Source: Aquimarina sp. TRL1 (GTDB lineage Bacteria; Bacteroidota; Bacteroidia; Flavobacteriales; Flavobacteriaceae). From it: DNA of 64,000 nucleotides. Location of the stretch: positions 5,287,144-5,351,143 of the forward strand of contig NZ_CP053590.1 in NCBI RefSeq assembly GCF_013365535.1. Reading direction: 5' to 3'. Below, piece after piece: positions 8,350 to 18,270 of the stretch (position 1 is its first letter; every line of letters starts with the position of its first letter). A program made the position numbers and the translations under genes. A model generated the notes under the pieces. It did not search any database, had not been told where the DNA came from, and saw nothing but the letters and a program-made list of their open reading frames with translations.

Positions 8350-8955
8350 ATGAAGCTAAACTTCCTTCTTTTTATTTGTTTATTACAGATATGCTGTAAA
8401 AAAGAGCAAGGAAGTTTAGCTACTATGTCTAAAAGTCCCTCTCCATATACTCAGCAGTACCCGCAGCTGGATCATCTTTTTAAAAAACACCCAACCTATA
8501 TCGCCAGTAGTTTTGATTTCCCCGTTGGCAAACCTGATGCCAAAGGGTATTACAATGCGCAACATTTTGGAGAAAATGCACATTTGGGAGAAGACTGGAA
8601 TGGAATCAAGGGAGGAAATAGTGATTTAGGCGATCCTATTTATGCCATTGCCAATGGATATGTATCCTTTGCTCAGGATATCGGAGGCGGATGGGGACAT
8701 GTAATTCGTATTATTCATCAATACCAAGGCTCCTATTATGAATCTGTCTATGCACATTGTCATACCATAGCGGTCAAAAAAGGAGATTTACTCCATAAAG
8801 GAACACCTATTGGTACTATAGGGAATGCCCATGGAAAATATTACGCACATTTACACCTGGAAATAAGAAATCATATCTTTATGGATATCGGACAAGGATA
8901 TTCCAATGATACTAAAGGATATATACATCCTACAAATTTTATAAATTCAAACTAA
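8350..8955 (+). CDS. M23-family metallopeptidase lipoprotein
   Basis: A 201-aa protein with a short signal and a lipobox-like ICC near residue 16. The LytM/M23 domain carries HLGEDWNG (zinc His and Asp), GDPIYAIANGYVSFAQD, YAHCH and HLHLEIR (zinc His). These enzymes cleave peptide cross-links in peptidoglycan. All metal ligands appear present, so it is likely active. Its TAA overlaps the ATG of the DUF1015 gene by one base, so the two are translationally coupled. Confidence 0.8.
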   Translation: MKLNFLLFICLLQICCKKEQGSLATMSKSPSPYTQQYPQLDHLFKKHPTYIASSFDFPVGKPDAKGYYNAQHFGENAHLGEDWNGIKGGNSDLGDPIYAIANGYVSFAQDIGGGWGHVIRIIHQYQGSYYESVYAHCHTIAVKKGDLLHKGTPIGTIGNAHGKYYAHLHLEIRNHIFMDIGQGYSNDTKGYIHPTNFINSN

Positions 8956-10199
8956 TGGCTACCATTAAACCTTTTAAAGCAGTCAGACCCACCAGAGACA
9001 AAGTAGGATTAATCGCCTCTCGCTCTTATCAAAGTTATACTCCAGAAGAACGGGATTCCAGAATGACGCATAATCCGTATTCTTTTCTGCATATCGTAAA
9101 CCCTGGTTACAAATACCAAAAAGTAATTTCGGGAGAAGAGCGATATAAGCTCGTCCGAAACAGGTATTTGGAATTCAAGGAAGACGACATTTTTATTCAG
9201 GATCAACAGACCTCGTATTATGTGTATAAGATTGTCAACAGGGAACAGGAATCTTTTTGTGGTATTGTAGCAGCCGCAAGTGCCGAAGATTATGAGAACA
9301 ATGTTATCAAAAAGCATGAGGATACGATTCAGGATCGGGAAACCACCTTTAAAGAATATCTCCGTACAGTAGGTTTTAATGCAGAACCTGTGCTTCTCAC
9401 CTACCCAGATAATGACATCATAACCTCAATCATAAAAAATACAGTAGCAGAAAGAGCCGAATATGAGTTTACCACCACCTACAGAGACACTCATTATTTA
9501 TGGCAAATCAATCAACCGGAAATTCTCCGGCAGATCGAAAAAGAGTTTGCAGCTATGGAAACCATCTATATTGCTGACGGACATCATCGATCCGCTTCTT
9601 CTTATTTACTTTCCAAAGACCTGAAAGAAGAAAATTCTAATCATACAGGAACAGAAGCCTATAATTTCTTTATGAGTTACCTGATTCCCGAATCCGAACT
9701 TCGGATATATGAATTCAATCGCCTTATTAAAGATCTGAACGGACTTACTAAAGAAGAATTTTTAATTCGTCTGGATGAGTGGTTCCGTATCGAAAATCGA
9801 GGAATTGAAGTGTACAAACCCAGTAAACCTCATCATTTTAGCTTATACCTGGAAGGAGAGTTTTACTCTTTGTATCTGAGAAAAACAATCTACGAATTTA
9901 ATACTGCATTAGATTCTCTAGACGCTCATATTCTGTTCAAAACAATTCTTGAACCCATCTTAAACATAACAGATCTTCGTACTGATGACAGAATCGAATA
10001 CTCTCATGGAAAAAATGACATTGTTTATGTAAAAACAAAAGTTGACTCCGGGGAATTCAAAGCAGGTTTTGGTTTATTTCCTGCGACTGTTGAACAAATG
10101 AAAAATATAGCCGATGAGGGCTTGACCATGCCTCCAAAAAGCACGTATATTGAGCCTAAATTAAGAAGTGGGATCACTATTTATGAATTTGAAAAATAA
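8955..10199 (+). CDS. DUF1015 family protein
   Basis: A 414-aa protein covering the whole DUF1015 family (usual length about 400-430). The N-terminus has the PFKAVRPTRDKV block, the middle the hallmark IADGHHRSASSYLL, and the C-terminus the LFPATVEQMKNIADEGLTMPPKSTYIEPK block. Biochemical role unknown. Family members often sit near serine or PLP-related genes, and here a YggS-type PLP protein follows. The gene overlaps the M23 gene by one base. Confidence 0.85.
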   Translation: MATIKPFKAVRPTRDKVGLIASRSYQSYTPEERDSRMTHNPYSFLHIVNPGYKYQKVISGEERYKLVRNRYLEFKEDDIFIQDQQTSYYVYKIVNREQESFCGIVAAASAEDYENNVIKKHEDTIQDRETTFKEYLRTVGFNAEPVLLTYPDNDIITSIIKNTVAERAEYEFTTTYRDTHYLWQINQPEILRQIEKEFAAMETIYIADGHHRSASSYLLSKDLKEENSNHTGTEAYNFFMSYLIPESELRIYEFNRLIKDLNGLTKEEFLIRLDEWFRIENRGIEVYKPSKPHHFSLYLEGEFYSLYLRKTIYEFNTALDSLDAHILFKTILEPILNITDLRTDDRIEYSHGKNDIVYVKTKVDSGEFKAGFGLFPATVEQMKNIADEGLTMPPKSTYIEPKLRSGITIYEFEK

Positions 10200-10243
10200 A
10201 TTCGTTGATACCCCATAAAAGAAGTATCTTAGAAAGAGACATT

Positions 10244-10903
10244 ATGAGCATTACATCTAATCTGCAAGACATACAAGAATCATTACCTAAAGAGATCACC
10301 CTAGTCGCTGTATCAAAGACCAAACCTGTCGCCGATATTAAAGAAGCCTACCAGGCGGGACACCGAGTATTCGGAGAAAACAAAATTCAGGAGATGACAG
10401 AAAAATGGGAGCAGCTTCCTCAGGATATTTTATGGCATATGATCGGGCATGTACAGACAAATAAAGTAAAGTACATGGCTCCATATGTTCACTTGATCCA
10501 TGCAGTTGATAGCTTAAAACTATTAAAAGAGATCAACAAGCAAGCCTTAAAAAATAAACGGATCATCCATTGCCTGTTACAAATAAAAATCGCAGAAGAA
10601 GAGAGTAAATTTGGACTTTCTCCTTCAGATGCCCAAGCACTATTAGCTTCTGAAGAGGTCAGCAGTTTATCCAATGTTCATATCGAAGGGTTTATGGGAA
10701 TGGCTACCTTTACTGATAATCAAAAACAGATTCGACAAGAATTTAGTGTGATCAAAAACCTATTCGACGAAATGGTTCCTCAATACCCCCAACTAAAAAC
10801 ACTATCCATAGGAATGAGTGGGGATTATGAAGTCGCCATTGCTTCCGGTAGCACCATGGTTCGTATTGGAAGTTCTATTTTTGGAAAAAGAAACTATGTA
10901 TAA
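10244..10903 (+). CDS. YggS-family pyridoxal phosphate homeostasis protein
   Basis: A PLP-binding alanine-racemase-like barrel without a racemase partner domain; family members keep free PLP and amino acid pools balanced. The PLP lysine is in VAVSKTKPV (about Lys25). Further marks are FGENKIQEM, WHMIGHVQTNKVKYM, and the phosphate-binding LSIGMSGDYEVAIASGSTMVRIGSSIFG end. I start at the ATG at 10244 (MSITSNLQ, 219 aa), which matches the family. A TTG at 10205 would add 13 unlikely residues. Confidence 0.9.
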   Translation: MSITSNLQDIQESLPKEITLVAVSKTKPVADIKEAYQAGHRVFGENKIQEMTEKWEQLPQDILWHMIGHVQTNKVKYMAPYVHLIHAVDSLKLLKEINKQALKNKRIIHCLLQIKIAEEESKFGLSPSDAQALLASEEVSSLSNVHIEGFMGMATFTDNQKQIRQEFSVIKNLFDEMVPQYPQLKTLSIGMSGDYEVAIASGSTMVRIGSSIFGKRNYV

Positions 10904-10937
10904 CCACAACCGTATAAAAAAGTAGGAACGATACAAT

Positions 10938-12311
10938 ATGTATGCAATTTTAGATATAGAAACAACAGGAGGAAAATACAATGAAGAAGGTATTACTGAA
11001 ATTGCTATCTATAAATTTGACGGTCATGAAATAGTGGATCAATTTATAAGTTTAATTAACCCGGAGCGTCCGATACAGCCTTTCGTATCCAACCTGACCG
11101 GGATTAATAACGAAATGCTTAGAAATGCCCCCAAATTTTATGAAGTTGCCAAGCGAATTGTAGAAATCACAACAGATGCGATTATTGTGGCTCACAATGC
11201 GAGTTTTGATTATCGTATTCTGAAAACAGAATTCTCACGACTGGGATTTGAATTCGAAAGAGAATCTCTTTGTACTGTAGAACTCTCCCGAAAACTAATC
11301 CCGGATCAACCATCCTATAGCCTCGGAAAACTAGTTCGAAGCCTGGGAATCCCCATGACCGATAGGCACCGGGCGAATGGAGATGCTTTAGCCACTGTAA
11401 AACTTTTCAAACTTCTTCTTGCCAAGGATGTAGAAAAAAAGATTGTCACTAATACGGTTCGTTTTAAACCCAAAAGACAAATTGACGATAAGCTACTAAA
11501 GCTTATTGACAGTGTCCCTTCGGAGACCGGAGTATATTATATGCACGATGCCGAAGGCAAGATTATCTATATCGGAAAAAGCAGGAATATCAAAAAAAGG
11601 CTCAACCAGCATTTTACCAGTGATAACCGGAAATCGAAACGGATACAGGAAGAAGTTACCCATGTGACTTTTGAGATTACAGGAAGTGAGTTACTCGCCT
11701 TATTAAAGGAGAATGAAGAAATCAAATTACACAAGCCTAAGTTTAATCGGGCCCTGAGAAGAACACGTTTTGATCAGGCTCTTTATCAATTTACAGACGA
11801 AAAAGGATATATCAATCTCAAAACGGCAAGAATTGACCTCAGAAAAAAACCTATCACTATATTCACTAACAGGCAGCAGGCCAAATCTTTTATGTTTAAG
11901 TGGTCAGAGGAATATCAGCTCTGCCAAAAATTAATGGGATTAGATACTGGCAAAAAAAATTGTTTTAACTACACTATTAAGCAATGCTATGGAGCTTGTA
12001 TATCAGAAGAATCTCCTGCCGAGTATAACGAACGGGTGATGGAATTAATACATCACCATTCTTTCAAAAACGAAACCATGGTTTTGATCGACCGGGGAAG
12101 AGAGGTTGACGAACGCGGAGTCGTATTAATAGAAAATGGAATATTGCAGGGGTTCGGGTACTTTACCCTTAATTATCAGATAAACAATATCGAGATTTTA
12201 CGCTCTATTATAACACCTATGAGTCATAACAGAGATGCCCAGCATATCATTCAAAGTTACATTAGAAAAAACAAAAAGTTAAAAATTATTAAACCTACCA
12301 GTAATGAGTAG
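10938..12311 (+). CDS. DEDDh exonuclease / GIY-YIG nuclease fusion
   Basis: A 457-aa two-domain nuclease. The N-terminal DnaQ-like 3'-5' exonuclease (about 1-165) has AILDIETTGG (D6, E8), HNASFDYRIL and HRANGDALAT, giving the full DEDDh set. The middle GIY-YIG domain (about 195-275) has GVYYMHDAEGKIIYIGKSRNIKKRLNQHF, like UvrC and Cho. The C-terminal part carries three cysteines in a UvrC-like setting (CQKL, CFNYTIKQCYGAC). This fusion is known in several bacteria and probably acts in DNA repair. The exact role is unproven. Confidence 0.85.
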   Translation: MYAILDIETTGGKYNEEGITEIAIYKFDGHEIVDQFISLINPERPIQPFVSNLTGINNEMLRNAPKFYEVAKRIVEITTDAIIVAHNASFDYRILKTEFSRLGFEFERESLCTVELSRKLIPDQPSYSLGKLVRSLGIPMTDRHRANGDALATVKLFKLLLAKDVEKKIVTNTVRFKPKRQIDDKLLKLIDSVPSETGVYYMHDAEGKIIYIGKSRNIKKRLNQHFTSDNRKSKRIQEEVTHVTFEITGSELLALLKENEEIKLHKPKFNRALRRTRFDQALYQFTDEKGYINLKTARIDLRKKPITIFTNRQQAKSFMFKWSEEYQLCQKLMGLDTGKKNCFNYTIKQCYGACISEESPAEYNERVMELIHHHSFKNETMVLIDRGREVDERGVVLIENGILQGFGYFTLNYQINNIEILRSIITPMSHNRDAQHIIQSYIRKNKKLKIIKPTSNE

Positions 12312-12426
12312 ATAATGGTTTCTGAAAAAAATGTCTCTATCATTCCTTATCAAAATAAAAATGATACTTTAATCATTCTGGGGCATACGTACTTTTTTTA
12401 GTATTTTTAGACCAAAACCAACTAAT

Positions 12427-13257
12427 TTGAACTCAAACAAAGCAGAAACTCATTGGAAAAATAAACTTCATGAAATTATTTATGAAGCAGATACGCCGGC
12501 TGGTAAGTTTTTCGATATCATTCTTCTGATATTAATCGTACTTAGTATCATTTTCGTGATGCTGGAGAGTGTCAAAGGACTCCCGCAATCGACTTATGAT
12601 TTGCTATATTATGCAGAATGGATTATCACTATTTTTTTCTCACTAGAATACATTGCCCGGATTGTTTCGATAAAAAAGCCTTCTAACTATATTTTTAGTT
12701 TTTATGGGATCATTGATTTTCTATCTACGATTCCGTTATACTTATCTTTTTTCTTTACCGGATACCACGCACTGCTTACCGTACGTGCACTTCGGTTATT
12801 AAGGGTATTTCGAATATTAAAAATATCGAGATACATTGGAGAGGCAAATAAACTAAGTACCGCGATAAAAAACAGCAGGGCAAAAATTTCTGTATTCCTG
12901 TTTGCCGTTATTGTGCTATGTATTATTCTGGGAACTATTGTTTATCTGGTAGAAGGAGAAGAAAGCGGCTTTAAAAATATCCCTGTGAGTGTTTATTGGT
13001 GCATTGTAACAATGACTACTGTCGGATACGGAGATATTGCTCCTGTAACCCCGGCCGGGCAGTTTATAGCTGCTTTGATTATGATATTGGGATATGGTAT
13101 CATTGCTGTTCCGACAGGAATTGTCAGTGCAGAATACTCTCAGCACTCAAAAAAAGTTCACTTAAACACCCAATCTTGTCATAATTGTAATGAAAATAAC
13201 CACCAGGACGGGGCTAAATTTTGTCACAATTGCGGAGAATCACTCTATAATGAATAA
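12427..13257 (+). CDS. Voltage-gated-type potassium channel with C-terminal zinc ribbon
   Basis: A 276-aa ion transporter of the Kv/KvAP type. Six hydrophobic segments include an S4-like arginine-rich helix (RALRLLRVFRILKISRY, about 122-138) and the pore loop with selectivity filter TMTTVGYGDIAP (about 196-207). The cytosolic tail ends with a zinc-ribbon-like CHNC...CHNCGESL (two CxxC pairs). The frame opens with TTG at 12427; no upstream ATG fits. The last 8 bp overlap miaA. Confidence 0.8.
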   Translation: MNSNKAETHWKNKLHEIIYEADTPAGKFFDIILLILIVLSIIFVMLESVKGLPQSTYDLLYYAEWIITIFFSLEYIARIVSIKKPSNYIFSFYGIIDFLSTIPLYLSFFFTGYHALLTVRALRLLRVFRILKISRYIGEANKLSTAIKNSRAKISVFLFAVIVLCIILGTIVYLVEGEESGFKNIPVSVYWCIVTMTTVGYGDIAPVTPAGQFIAALIMILGYGIIAVPTGIVSAEYSQHSKKVHLNTQSCHNCNENNHQDGAKFCHNCGESLYNE

Positions 13258-14155
13258 ACATCTTATTGTTATTGTTGGCCCTACTGCCATTGGAAAAACG
13301 AATCTAAGTATTCAACTGGCACGTCATTTTGATTGCGAAATTTTGTCTGCGGATAGCCGGCAATTTTTTAAAGAAATGCAGATCGGAACTGCAGCCCCTA
13401 CGACAGAAGAGCTGAGTATGGCACCTCATCACTGCATACAACATATCAGCATACAGGATGCTTATTCTGTAGGAGATTATGAAAAAGAAGCACTCAGCAT
13501 CTTAACCTCCTTATTTGCCAAAAAAGATATCGCTATTCTAATTGGAGGATCCGGTTTATATGTCCGGGCAGTAACTGATGGGCTTGATGATTTCCCCGAA
13601 ATAGATCCTGCCATCCGGATTACTTTAAATGACATTTTTGAAAAAAAGGGAATCACGGCACTTCAGGAACAGTTACAAACATTAGACCCTGTACAGTACA
13701 ACAAAATGGATATTCAAAATCCGCATCGATTGATTCGGGCACTAGAGATCTGTATTGGTACCGGTACCCCCTACTCTTCTTTTCTAAGTACCGCTGGAAA
13801 AAGCCGTCCTTTTAATATTATAAAAATAGGGATTACTGCCGATCGTCAGATTATTTATGATCGTATCAATACCAGAGTAGATCATATGATGGAGGAAGGC
13901 TTACTAAAAGAAGTAACCGCTTTATATGAATTCAAAGCATTAAATGCCCTGAATACTGTTGGTTATAAAGAGTTATTCAAGTACCTGGATAAGGAATGGT
14001 CTCTGGAAACAGCTATTGCCGAAATAAAAAAGAACACAAGACGCTTTGCTAAGCGACAGCTAACCTGGTTCCGAAAAGACCCAAAAATTCACTGGTTTGA
14101 CTACCAGGAAGACACAAAGAAAATCATACAGAAAATTGATACGTTTCTCTCATAA
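13250..14155 (+). CDS. miaA: tRNA dimethylallyltransferase MiaA
   Basis: Adds the dimethylallyl group to A37 of tRNAs that read UNN codons. The protein has the P-loop GPTAIGKT (residues 10-17), LSADSRQFFKEM, IGTAAPT, GGSGLYVRAV, NPHRLIRALEI and the C-terminal RRFAKRQLTWFRKD. I start at the ATG at 13250 (301 aa); the longer frame from 13190 would put 20 foreign residues before the conserved start. It overlaps the channel gene by 8 bp and is followed by a strong terminator. Confidence 0.93.
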   Translation: MNKHLIVIVGPTAIGKTNLSIQLARHFDCEILSADSRQFFKEMQIGTAAPTTEELSMAPHHCIQHISIQDAYSVGDYEKEALSILTSLFAKKDIAILIGGSGLYVRAVTDGLDDFPEIDPAIRITLNDIFEKKGITALQEQLQTLDPVQYNKMDIQNPHRLIRALEICIGTGTPYSSFLSTAGKSRPFNIIKIGITADRQIIYDRINTRVDHMMEEGLLKEVTALYEFKALNALNTVGYKELFKYLDKEWSLETAIAEIKKNTRRFAKRQLTWFRKDPKIHWFDYQEDTKKIIQKIDTFLS

Positions 14156-14157
14156 AA

Positions 14158-14193
14158 AAAAGGCTGTAAATGCACTGACATCTACAGCCTTTT
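14158..14193. terminator. Bidirectional terminator between miaA and the response regulator
   Basis: An 11-bp perfect stem (AAAAGGCTGTA/TACAGCCTTTT) with a 14-nt loop. The A- and T-rich ends suit termination of both convergent transcripts. Confidence 0.75.
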
Positions 14194-14241
14194 ATATTGC
14201 TTTAATAAAGTATTGGTTTGTTTGGTTAAAAAAAACATTTT

Positions 14242-14964
14242 CTAGTCTTCTTCTTCCCCTTCTTTTCGAACTACCAGTCGAAATCCTTCTCCGTGGATAT
14301 TGAGAATTTCTACCGTTTCGTCTTGTTTTAAATATTTTCTAAGTTTAGCGATATACACATCCATACTACGAGAGGTAAAATAGTTATCATCTCTCCATAT
14401 TTTTGTCAATGCTAATTCTCTAGGCATTAAGTCATTTAAGTGCAACGCCAATAAACGCAATAATTCGTTTTCTTTTGGAGACAATTTTATAGATTCTTCA
14501 TCCTTATAGGTAAGAAATCTCAACTTAGAATTCAGATGGAAACTTCCGATCATAAACTCAAACTGCTTACTGTCAACTACCGATTCAGTAGTTTTTCGCT
14601 GCATAATCGCCTGAATTTTCATTAACAGCACTTCACTATCGAATGGTTTATTAAGATAATCATCCGCTCCTATCTTGTATCCTTTAAGCACATCCTCTTT
14701 CATTGCCTTGGCAGTTAGGAAGATAATAGGAATCTCTTCATTTTTATCTCTGATTTCTTTTGCTAATGTAAATCCGTCTTTGTATGGCATCATTACGTCA
14801 AGAATACACATGTCGTAATCATCCTTTTTGAACTTTTCAAAACCTTCCATTCCATTCTTGGCATGGACTACTTGGTAATCATTCATTACAAGATAGTCTT
14901 TTAACACAGTTCCAAAATTCGGATCATCTTCAACAAGCAAAATCTTTTTGTTTTCTGTTTCCAT
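14242..14964 (-). CDS. OmpR-family response regulator, RprY-like
   Basis: A 240-aa response regulator. The receiver domain (1-120) carries the acidic pair LVEDD, the phospho-acceptor Asp56 in CILDVMMPYKDGF, LTAK and DYLNKPF. The C-terminal winged helix (about 135-232) has KLSPKENELLRLL and SRSMDVYIAKLRKYL, the OmpR type. It lies 3 bp after the histidine kinase gene and so forms a pair with it. It resembles the flavobacterial relatives of Bacteroides RprY; target genes cannot be seen. Confidence 0.88.
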   Translation of the reverse strand: METENKKILLVEDDPNFGTVLKDYLVMNDYQVVHAKNGMEGFEKFKKDDYDMCILDVMMPYKDGFTLAKEIRDKNEEIPIIFLTAKAMKEDVLKGYKIGADDYLNKPFDSEVLLMKIQAIMQRKTTESVVDSKQFEFMIGSFHLNSKLRFLTYKDEESIKLSPKENELLRLLALHLNDLMPRELALTKIWRDDNYFTSRSMDVYIAKLRKYLKQDETVEILNIHGEGFRLVVRKEGEEED

Positions 14965-14967
14965 ATT

Positions 14968-16536
14968 TTATGATATTAATGGTAATTTAATTATGAAGGT
15001 AGAGCCTTTTCCCCTTTCGCTCTCTACCCAAATTTGACCGTGATGGTCATCTATGATTCTTTTTACATAAGTAAGTCCTAAGCCATGCCCTTTTACATTG
15101 TGAAGATCCCCTGTGTGTTCTCTAAAGAATTTTTCAAATATTTTCTTTTGTACTACTTTACTCATCCCTTTTCCCTGATCTCTAATTTTCAGAAGAATGC
15201 TATCCTTAACATTCTCTGTATAGATATCTATTTTTGGTGAGTCTTCAGAATATTTTATAGCGTTGTCCAGTATATTAACTACGACATTAATCATATGACT
15301 ATCATTGGCTAATATCGCTGATTTAAATGCGCCCAAATGGGTTTTAATATATCCGGACTTATCTTCTACTATAAGAGATACATGGGTTATTGCATCTTCT
15401 ATAATATCGTGTAGCTTTAGTCTTTCTTTTTTAATATTTAATTGATTTTTCTCCAGTTGAGAAATCCGTAAAACATTTTCTACCTGAGCATGCATTCTTT
15501 TATTTTCCTCTCGTATCATCGTCAGGTATCGTTGTGTTTTTTCGCTATCTCCACCTATTTTCGGGTTTTTAATGGCATCTAGCGCCAGGTTTATAGTTGC
15601 TATTGGTGTTTTTAATTCATGCGTCATATTATTGATAAAATCTGTTTTTATCTCCGATATCTGACGCTGCATAATTAATTGAGATAATGCACTGGAATAA
15701 GCAATAACAATAATTAATGTAAACATGATAGAAAGAATTGTCATCCCTTTTATCGAGGATAACACATATTTTTTCTTTCCTGTAAAATTAACATACAACT
15801 GATATTTACTAAATCCTTGTTCATTAATAAAAAGTGGTACTGAATAAGTAGTTGGGTATTCCAGGCTAAAATCATCAGAATGGACTCTTGTCGCTAGTGC
15901 ATTACTATATATAGCATATTCAAAATCCACTTTTATATCTCGTTTTTCTAACTCTTTATTTATTAATCTTTCTATCTCTTCTTTTTTTACTCTCCTGTGT
16001 ATCGGAAAATAACTTGCGATTTCTCCTATAGCCTCTTCATAATCTCTTCGCTGAAGATCTGTCAATCTTTGAATTCTTTCTAATTTAGAAATCTTTCTGT
16101 TTTTTGTGATACGCGCTCCATTTTCTCCTCCTATCGTATCTGTCTTTCGATTCAATATTACTTTTTTCAACTTTACCGTATCGATATTGAAGGCTATAAA
16201 AGAAGAAAACAGCTTATAATCTTCTTCTAAACTACCATTTGCATATGACAATCCTTTTCTGGTACTATCAATGCTTATATCAAGCAATTGTCGAATCGTT
16301 TTATTATCCGGAGCATCAATTGTATCTATAATTTGCTGCAACGGAAAAAATATCTCTTCAAACTCTCTATACTGAATATCTTTTGATACGGATATAAGAA
16401 TATGTTTTGCATTTAACGAAAACTGTTCCTCATTATTTTCTACCGTATTATTAATCCAATATCCCTGCACAAAAATGATACCAATCAGTGACAAGCTCAT
16501 CAAAATTATTAGCAGGACGAATAGTCTTTTATTCAT
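14968..16536 (-). CDS. Sensor histidine kinase, RprX-like
   Basis: A membrane sensor kinase. It has one N-terminal transmembrane helix (about 3-25), a periplasmic region of about 240 residues with predicted coil, and a second helix (GMTILSIMFTLIIVIAYSSAL). The H-box FINNMTHELKTPIATI and the catalytic ATPase blocks (N-box VVNILDNAIKYS, RDQGKGM, GHGLGLTYV) follow. I place the start at the ATG at 16536 (MNKRLF, 522 aa); an ATG eight codons earlier at 16560 is possible. It is co-transcribed with the regulator gene. The signal is unknown. Confidence 0.88.
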   Translation of the reverse strand: MNKRLFVLLIILMSLSLIGIIFVQGYWINNTVENNEEQFSLNAKHILISVSKDIQYREFEEIFFPLQQIIDTIDAPDNKTIRQLLDISIDSTRKGLSYANGSLEEDYKLFSSFIAFNIDTVKLKKVILNRKTDTIGGENGARITKNRKISKLERIQRLTDLQRRDYEEAIGEIASYFPIHRRVKKEEIERLINKELEKRDIKVDFEYAIYSNALATRVHSDDFSLEYPTTYSVPLFINEQGFSKYQLYVNFTGKKKYVLSSIKGMTILSIMFTLIIVIAYSSALSQLIMQRQISEIKTDFINNMTHELKTPIATINLALDAIKNPKIGGDSEKTQRYLTMIREENKRMHAQVENVLRISQLEKNQLNIKKERLKLHDIIEDAITHVSLIVEDKSGYIKTHLGAFKSAILANDSHMINVVVNILDNAIKYSEDSPKIDIYTENVKDSILLKIRDQGKGMSKVVQKKIFEKFFREHTGDLHNVKGHGLGLTYVKRIIDDHHGQIWVESERGKGSTFIIKLPLIS

Positions 16537-16605
16537 GCCCCAAAAATAAGACTTTAACATTTAGCCACTTTATGGTTTAACCAAATGTTAACAGTATACT
16601 ATGAC

Positions 16606-17199
16606 TTATTCACAAGACGATAAGAGAATAATTTTATTGTGGATTTTCTGAACCTGATCGTGTGTATTTTTCAGATTATTATTTCGTATTACAAAGTCGG
16701 CAAACGGGACTTTTTGGTCATCTGTCCATTGGTTTTTCATTCGATCTTTTACCTGTTCTTCTGTTGTATTATCTCGTTGCATCACCCGCCTGATACGTTC
16801 TTCTTCTGACACGACAACCAGGATCGTATAATCACATTTTTTATATCCTCCATTCTCAAATAGAATAGCTGCTTCTTTTATAACGTATTGCCCCTTTTGT
16901 TTATTCTTCCAATTGTTAAAATCTTTCGCTACTGCAGGATGCACGATACTATTTAATGCTTCTAACAAGGCTTTATCCCGAAAAACTTTATTCGCTATAT
17001 ACGCTCGATTCAATGCGCCGTCCTGATATGCTTTTTCTCCTAATAAGTCTACAATAGCAGCTTGTAGGGTTTCATCTGTATTCATCAACTGTTTTGCCTC
17101 TTTATCTGCGATATAAACAGCAATCCCCATATCCTGAAACATATTAGCAATTGTCGATTTGCCACTTCCAATTCCTCCGGTAAGTCCTACTACTTTCAT
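16606..17199 (-). CDS. coaE: Dephospho-CoA kinase
   Basis: Final enzyme of coenzyme A synthesis, which phosphorylates the 3'-OH of dephospho-CoA with ATP. The 197-aa protein has the P-loop GGIGSGKS (8-15), the DKEAKQLM segment, HPAV, and a LID region with RRVMQRDNTTEEQ. Length is normal. It lies 7 bp after the YbbR-like gene. The cell also encodes coaBC in the right part of this window. Confidence 0.93.
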   Translation of the reverse strand: MKVVGLTGGIGSGKSTIANMFQDMGIAVYIADKEAKQLMNTDETLQAAIVDLLGEKAYQDGALNRAYIANKVFRDKALLEALNSIVHPAVAKDFNNWKNKQKGQYVIKEAAILFENGGYKKCDYTILVVVSEEERIRRVMQRDNTTEEQVKDRMKNQWTDDQKVPFADFVIRNNNLKNTHDQVQKIHNKIILLSSCE

Positions 17200-17206
17200 C
17201 TTCTTT

Positions 17207-18172
17207 CTATTTTAAGATTACAAATTGCACCTGTTTTTCTCCCAGCCTCACATCGTGAACCGTAACCGGATATTCCTTAATCTCCAGAATCAAAAAAGAA
17301 CTCCCTTCTGCTACCTTTTGATAATCCGCGATAATTTTAAAATCAGAGGGCGCTATTGTATTATATGTATCCAGCCCAACCCTATACACTACCTTGACTT
17401 CTTTTGGAAATACCTTTACCTCATGATTGTCAGGTACATTAATAAGTGTCACCGGGATCTCCTGACTTCCTTCCGTAAATTTACTTACGTCTATAGAAGC
17501 GGTAATTTCTAAGGGACTCACAGTAACTCCCAAAGGAAAATCACTTCGATCCAAAGCTACTTTTGTACTGTAGTTTTTATGAACCCCTTCTATCAGAAAT
17601 TCTTCTGTTTGTATGGATGCAATCGTATCCACAATCCTTTTTGCTCCGGAGACAATTACTGAATCGGGGCTTGGAATTACTCCTTCTGCACTTCCGTAAC
17701 CTGCTGTAAAAGTCACATTTCCATTGATTGTTACAGGTATCTTTTTTTCTAAATTCTCATCCAGCTTCAACCGGATTGTATCTTTCTGAACAGATAACAC
17801 CCGCCCTTTAAAATCCAGGTTATTCTTAAGTAATAATGCCTGCTTATCAATAAAAAAGGAATACCCTCTACCGGAAGCAGTTACAGCATCTTCTACATCA
17901 AAAGTCAAGGCATTTTTCTTCCAATTATTACTCATCAGACGAAACCCGTTTCCATTGAGAATAATCTTCAGGCTCAGGTCACTAGTCGTATTGAGTATTT
18001 TTCCGTTGGGGATATTCACATATCGGATTGGTACCTCCACCTCTCTTGTATAGTTTTTAGAAAACTGAATAAACAACCATAGCATGGATGTAAATGTGAG
18101 AAAAAACAGAAATGTTTTTACATTGTTCCGTTTAAAAGAAAACCTATGACGTATACTGCTTTGTTCTTTCAT
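17207..18172 (-). CDS. YbbR-like domain protein
   Basis: A 321-aa single-pass membrane protein. A basic cytosolic N-terminus is followed by one transmembrane helix (FLFFLTFTSMLWLFIQF, about 20-37), then YbbR-type repeats outside the membrane (VEVPIRYVNIPN, KIPVTINGNVTFTAGYG, SQEIPVTLINVPDNHEV). In Firmicutes such proteins (CdaR) regulate a diadenylate cyclase. No cyclase gene is adjacent here, so that role is not shown. The pairing with coaE is a common flavobacterial arrangement. Confidence 0.8.
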   Translation of the reverse strand: MKEQSSIRHRFSFKRNNVKTFLFFLTFTSMLWLFIQFSKNYTREVEVPIRYVNIPNGKILNTTSDLSLKIILNGNGFRLMSNNWKKNALTFDVEDAVTASGRGYSFFIDKQALLLKNNLDFKGRVLSVQKDTIRLKLDENLEKKIPVTINGNVTFTAGYGSAEGVIPSPDSVIVSGAKRIVDTIASIQTEEFLIEGVHKNYSTKVALDRSDFPLGVTVSPLEITASIDVSKFTEGSQEIPVTLINVPDNHEVKVFPKEVKVVYRVGLDTYNTIAPSDFKIIADYQKVAEGSSFLILEIKEYPVTVHDVRLGEKQVQFVILK

Positions 18173-18270
18173 CTATAATTAGTATCGTTTTAAAAGAGAC
18201 GTTAAAAATCTGACATCCCACCGAGTTCCTGCCCTGGTTTATCAACACCCGTGCTAAACTATTTTTTTAC

